Assembly: GCA_963402885.1 (NCBI GenBank)
Contig: OY727102.1
Span: 14,446,001-14,510,000, forward strand
Reading direction: 5' to 3'
Source of the DNA: Antedon bifida
Lineage: Eukaryota > Echinodermata > Crinoidea > Comatulida > Antedonidae
DNA length: 64,000 nt
In this document: positions 62,945 through 64,000 of the stretch, one piece after another
How the letters are laid out: every line of letters begins with the position of its first letter
Position numbering within the stretch: the stretch's first letter is position 1
The notes under the pieces: model-generated
What the model saw: the letters and a program-made list of their open reading frames with translations, nothing else
Told to the model about the DNA's origin: nothing
Databases searched by the model: none
Made by a program: the position numbers and the translations under genes

Positions 62945-63860
62945 GAGTTGAGAACAGTTAAGAACAAACTCTTTAGATGTATTACCGATCAACCAAGTGC
63001 CCAATCGCGACACAAAAATTTGTCTGTCACAGTTACATACAGTTTAATTTTAATCTATTACTGGATCGTTGGAAATTCTGAAATTCCACATAATGCTAAT
63101 TAATAAATCTTAAATTTGTAAAATGATTGGTCAAAACATGCATCGTAGCATTTCAAATATTTATTTAAAATAATAATAAATTATCAATTCGTCTGAATAT
63201 AATGTATGTTTTGATTTGTTTTAAATCCTACAGAATTTGCATGAATATGTGAAAATAGTATAATAGATGAATGATTGTTTATGAGCTAAAAGCGCAGCCG
63301 AATTAGATAGGACAGTCAGATTTTGCAGCAGGAAAAGAGCATGAGTTAGCAGAGGCGCGCAATAGGCCTTCTGCAGACCACGTTGCACACAATTAATTGT
63401 TTACAAAAAAGCAGACCGTGCAATGCCGATAGTATCTTCAATCTTTATCCAGGAAAAATGCACGACACAAAATAAAATTGTAACGCAACAAGTTCCGTGT
63501 TAGAAGAATTACGGTAGGCCTATGTATGGACCATGGCAGCAGGGAAGTATCGAAAAACTACCGTCAAACCTTGAAAAGAAGCCCATGTGCTTGCTCTTAT
63601 TCTAGTACCGTACTCGCGTCCTGTCAAGATGGGCTTCTTTTCGAGATGGGCTTCTTTGCGAGATGGGCTTCTTTTCAAGAATACTTTTACAAATTAAAGA
63701 GGGGGCTTTAAATTGTGTGAATTGCTACAGTAACTATAATTATATTATTATATTAGAGGATCGAGATCGCTCTTAAAACTATAATTTAGTAGTGACCCGT
63801 ACTCAATGACTGTACAATTCTAATTAAATAAATTAATTAACGCATTTTAGGCTAATAATG
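62945..63860. other. no gene recognised; small hairpin repeat
   Basis: At 63643-63681 two copies of GAGATGGGCTTCTTTT-type words (preceded by AAGATGGGCTTCTTTTC) face the inverted word AAAAGAAGCCCAT at 63574-63586. Otherwise featureless. Confidence 0.5.
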
Positions 63861-64000
63861 TTAGAATAGGCCTTTCCTAAAAAATATCAGCTATACATAT
63901 ATCGATCGCAACCATTCTGTTCTAAAACGTAGGCCTATATATTCCTCCTAAACATTAACAACTTACCTTTGTGAAATAAACTAATAAAATGGCGTCTTTC
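63861..64000 (-). promoter_or_regulatory. leader exon and flank, copy 2 (cut by window end)
   Basis: Repeats 62705-62860: AAAATATCAGCTAT, TATCGATCGCAA, AAAACGTAGGCC, then the donor GTAAGT on the minus strand (63966-63961) after CACAAAG. Either an alternative first exon of the same locus or the first exon of a related gene beyond the window. Confidence 0.5.

Overview
The window is AT-rich, intron-rich animal DNA. Spliceosomal introns, a head-to-tail polyubiquitin gene, DCAF12 and PDCD7 homologues, an NLR-type (NACHT-LRR) gene with death-effector-like domains, a Polinton, and many small inverted-repeat elements and CTAGGCCT-rich patches fit a marine invertebrate deuterostome. An echinoderm is my best guess, but the species cannot be named from sequence alone.

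Layout. 1-5.8 kb: two minisatellites (45-bp and 84-bp units) and unannotated DNA, then the probable first coding exon of a minus-strand gene (5799-5869) that runs off the left edge. 7.05 kb: tRNA-Val(CAC). 8.2-10.5 kb: intronless ten-unit polyubiquitin ORF, minus strand, with a probable 5' UTR intron that holds a 350-bp inverted-repeat element and a 1.9-kb 8-bp-TSD DNA transposon. 14.6-22.1 kb: DCAF12 (plus). 23.9-29.4 kb: PDCD7, the U11/U12 59K protein (minus), convergent with DCAF12; its last codons have been amplified into a minisatellite. Introns of both genes carry several MITEs.

31056-50371 is a 19.3-kb Polinton (Maverick) bounded by 82-bp terminal inverted repeats and a 6-bp target duplication (TATATC). 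It carries integrase parts, two capsid genes, a basic virion-like protein, an adenovirus-type protease, a packaging ATPase, two conserved Polinton proteins and a polymerase remnant. Its left third holds three less usual genes: an acidic protein with two SUMO-interacting motifs, a small Cys/His protein and a protein with two PC4 domains. The element is a broken fossil. A 4.7-kb LINE with an intact 1025-residue ORF2 sits inside its integrase region, and its right end holds a TA-flanked DNA transposon, a tRNA-Pro(CGG) gene and a tRNA-Pro relic.

51.4-64 kb: a minus-strand innate-immunity-type gene. A start exon (MSDVEE) is followed by a string of small phase-1 cassettes, a tandem death-effector-like exon with its own stop and poly(A) signal, more cassettes (partly duplicated), and a 3.2-kb terminal exon coding NACHT plus about seven tandem 60-residue LRR units. 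The reading phases allow a short DED-only protein and a long NACHT-LRR protein from one locus. Two copies of the 5' leader exon lie at 62.8 and 64.0 kb.
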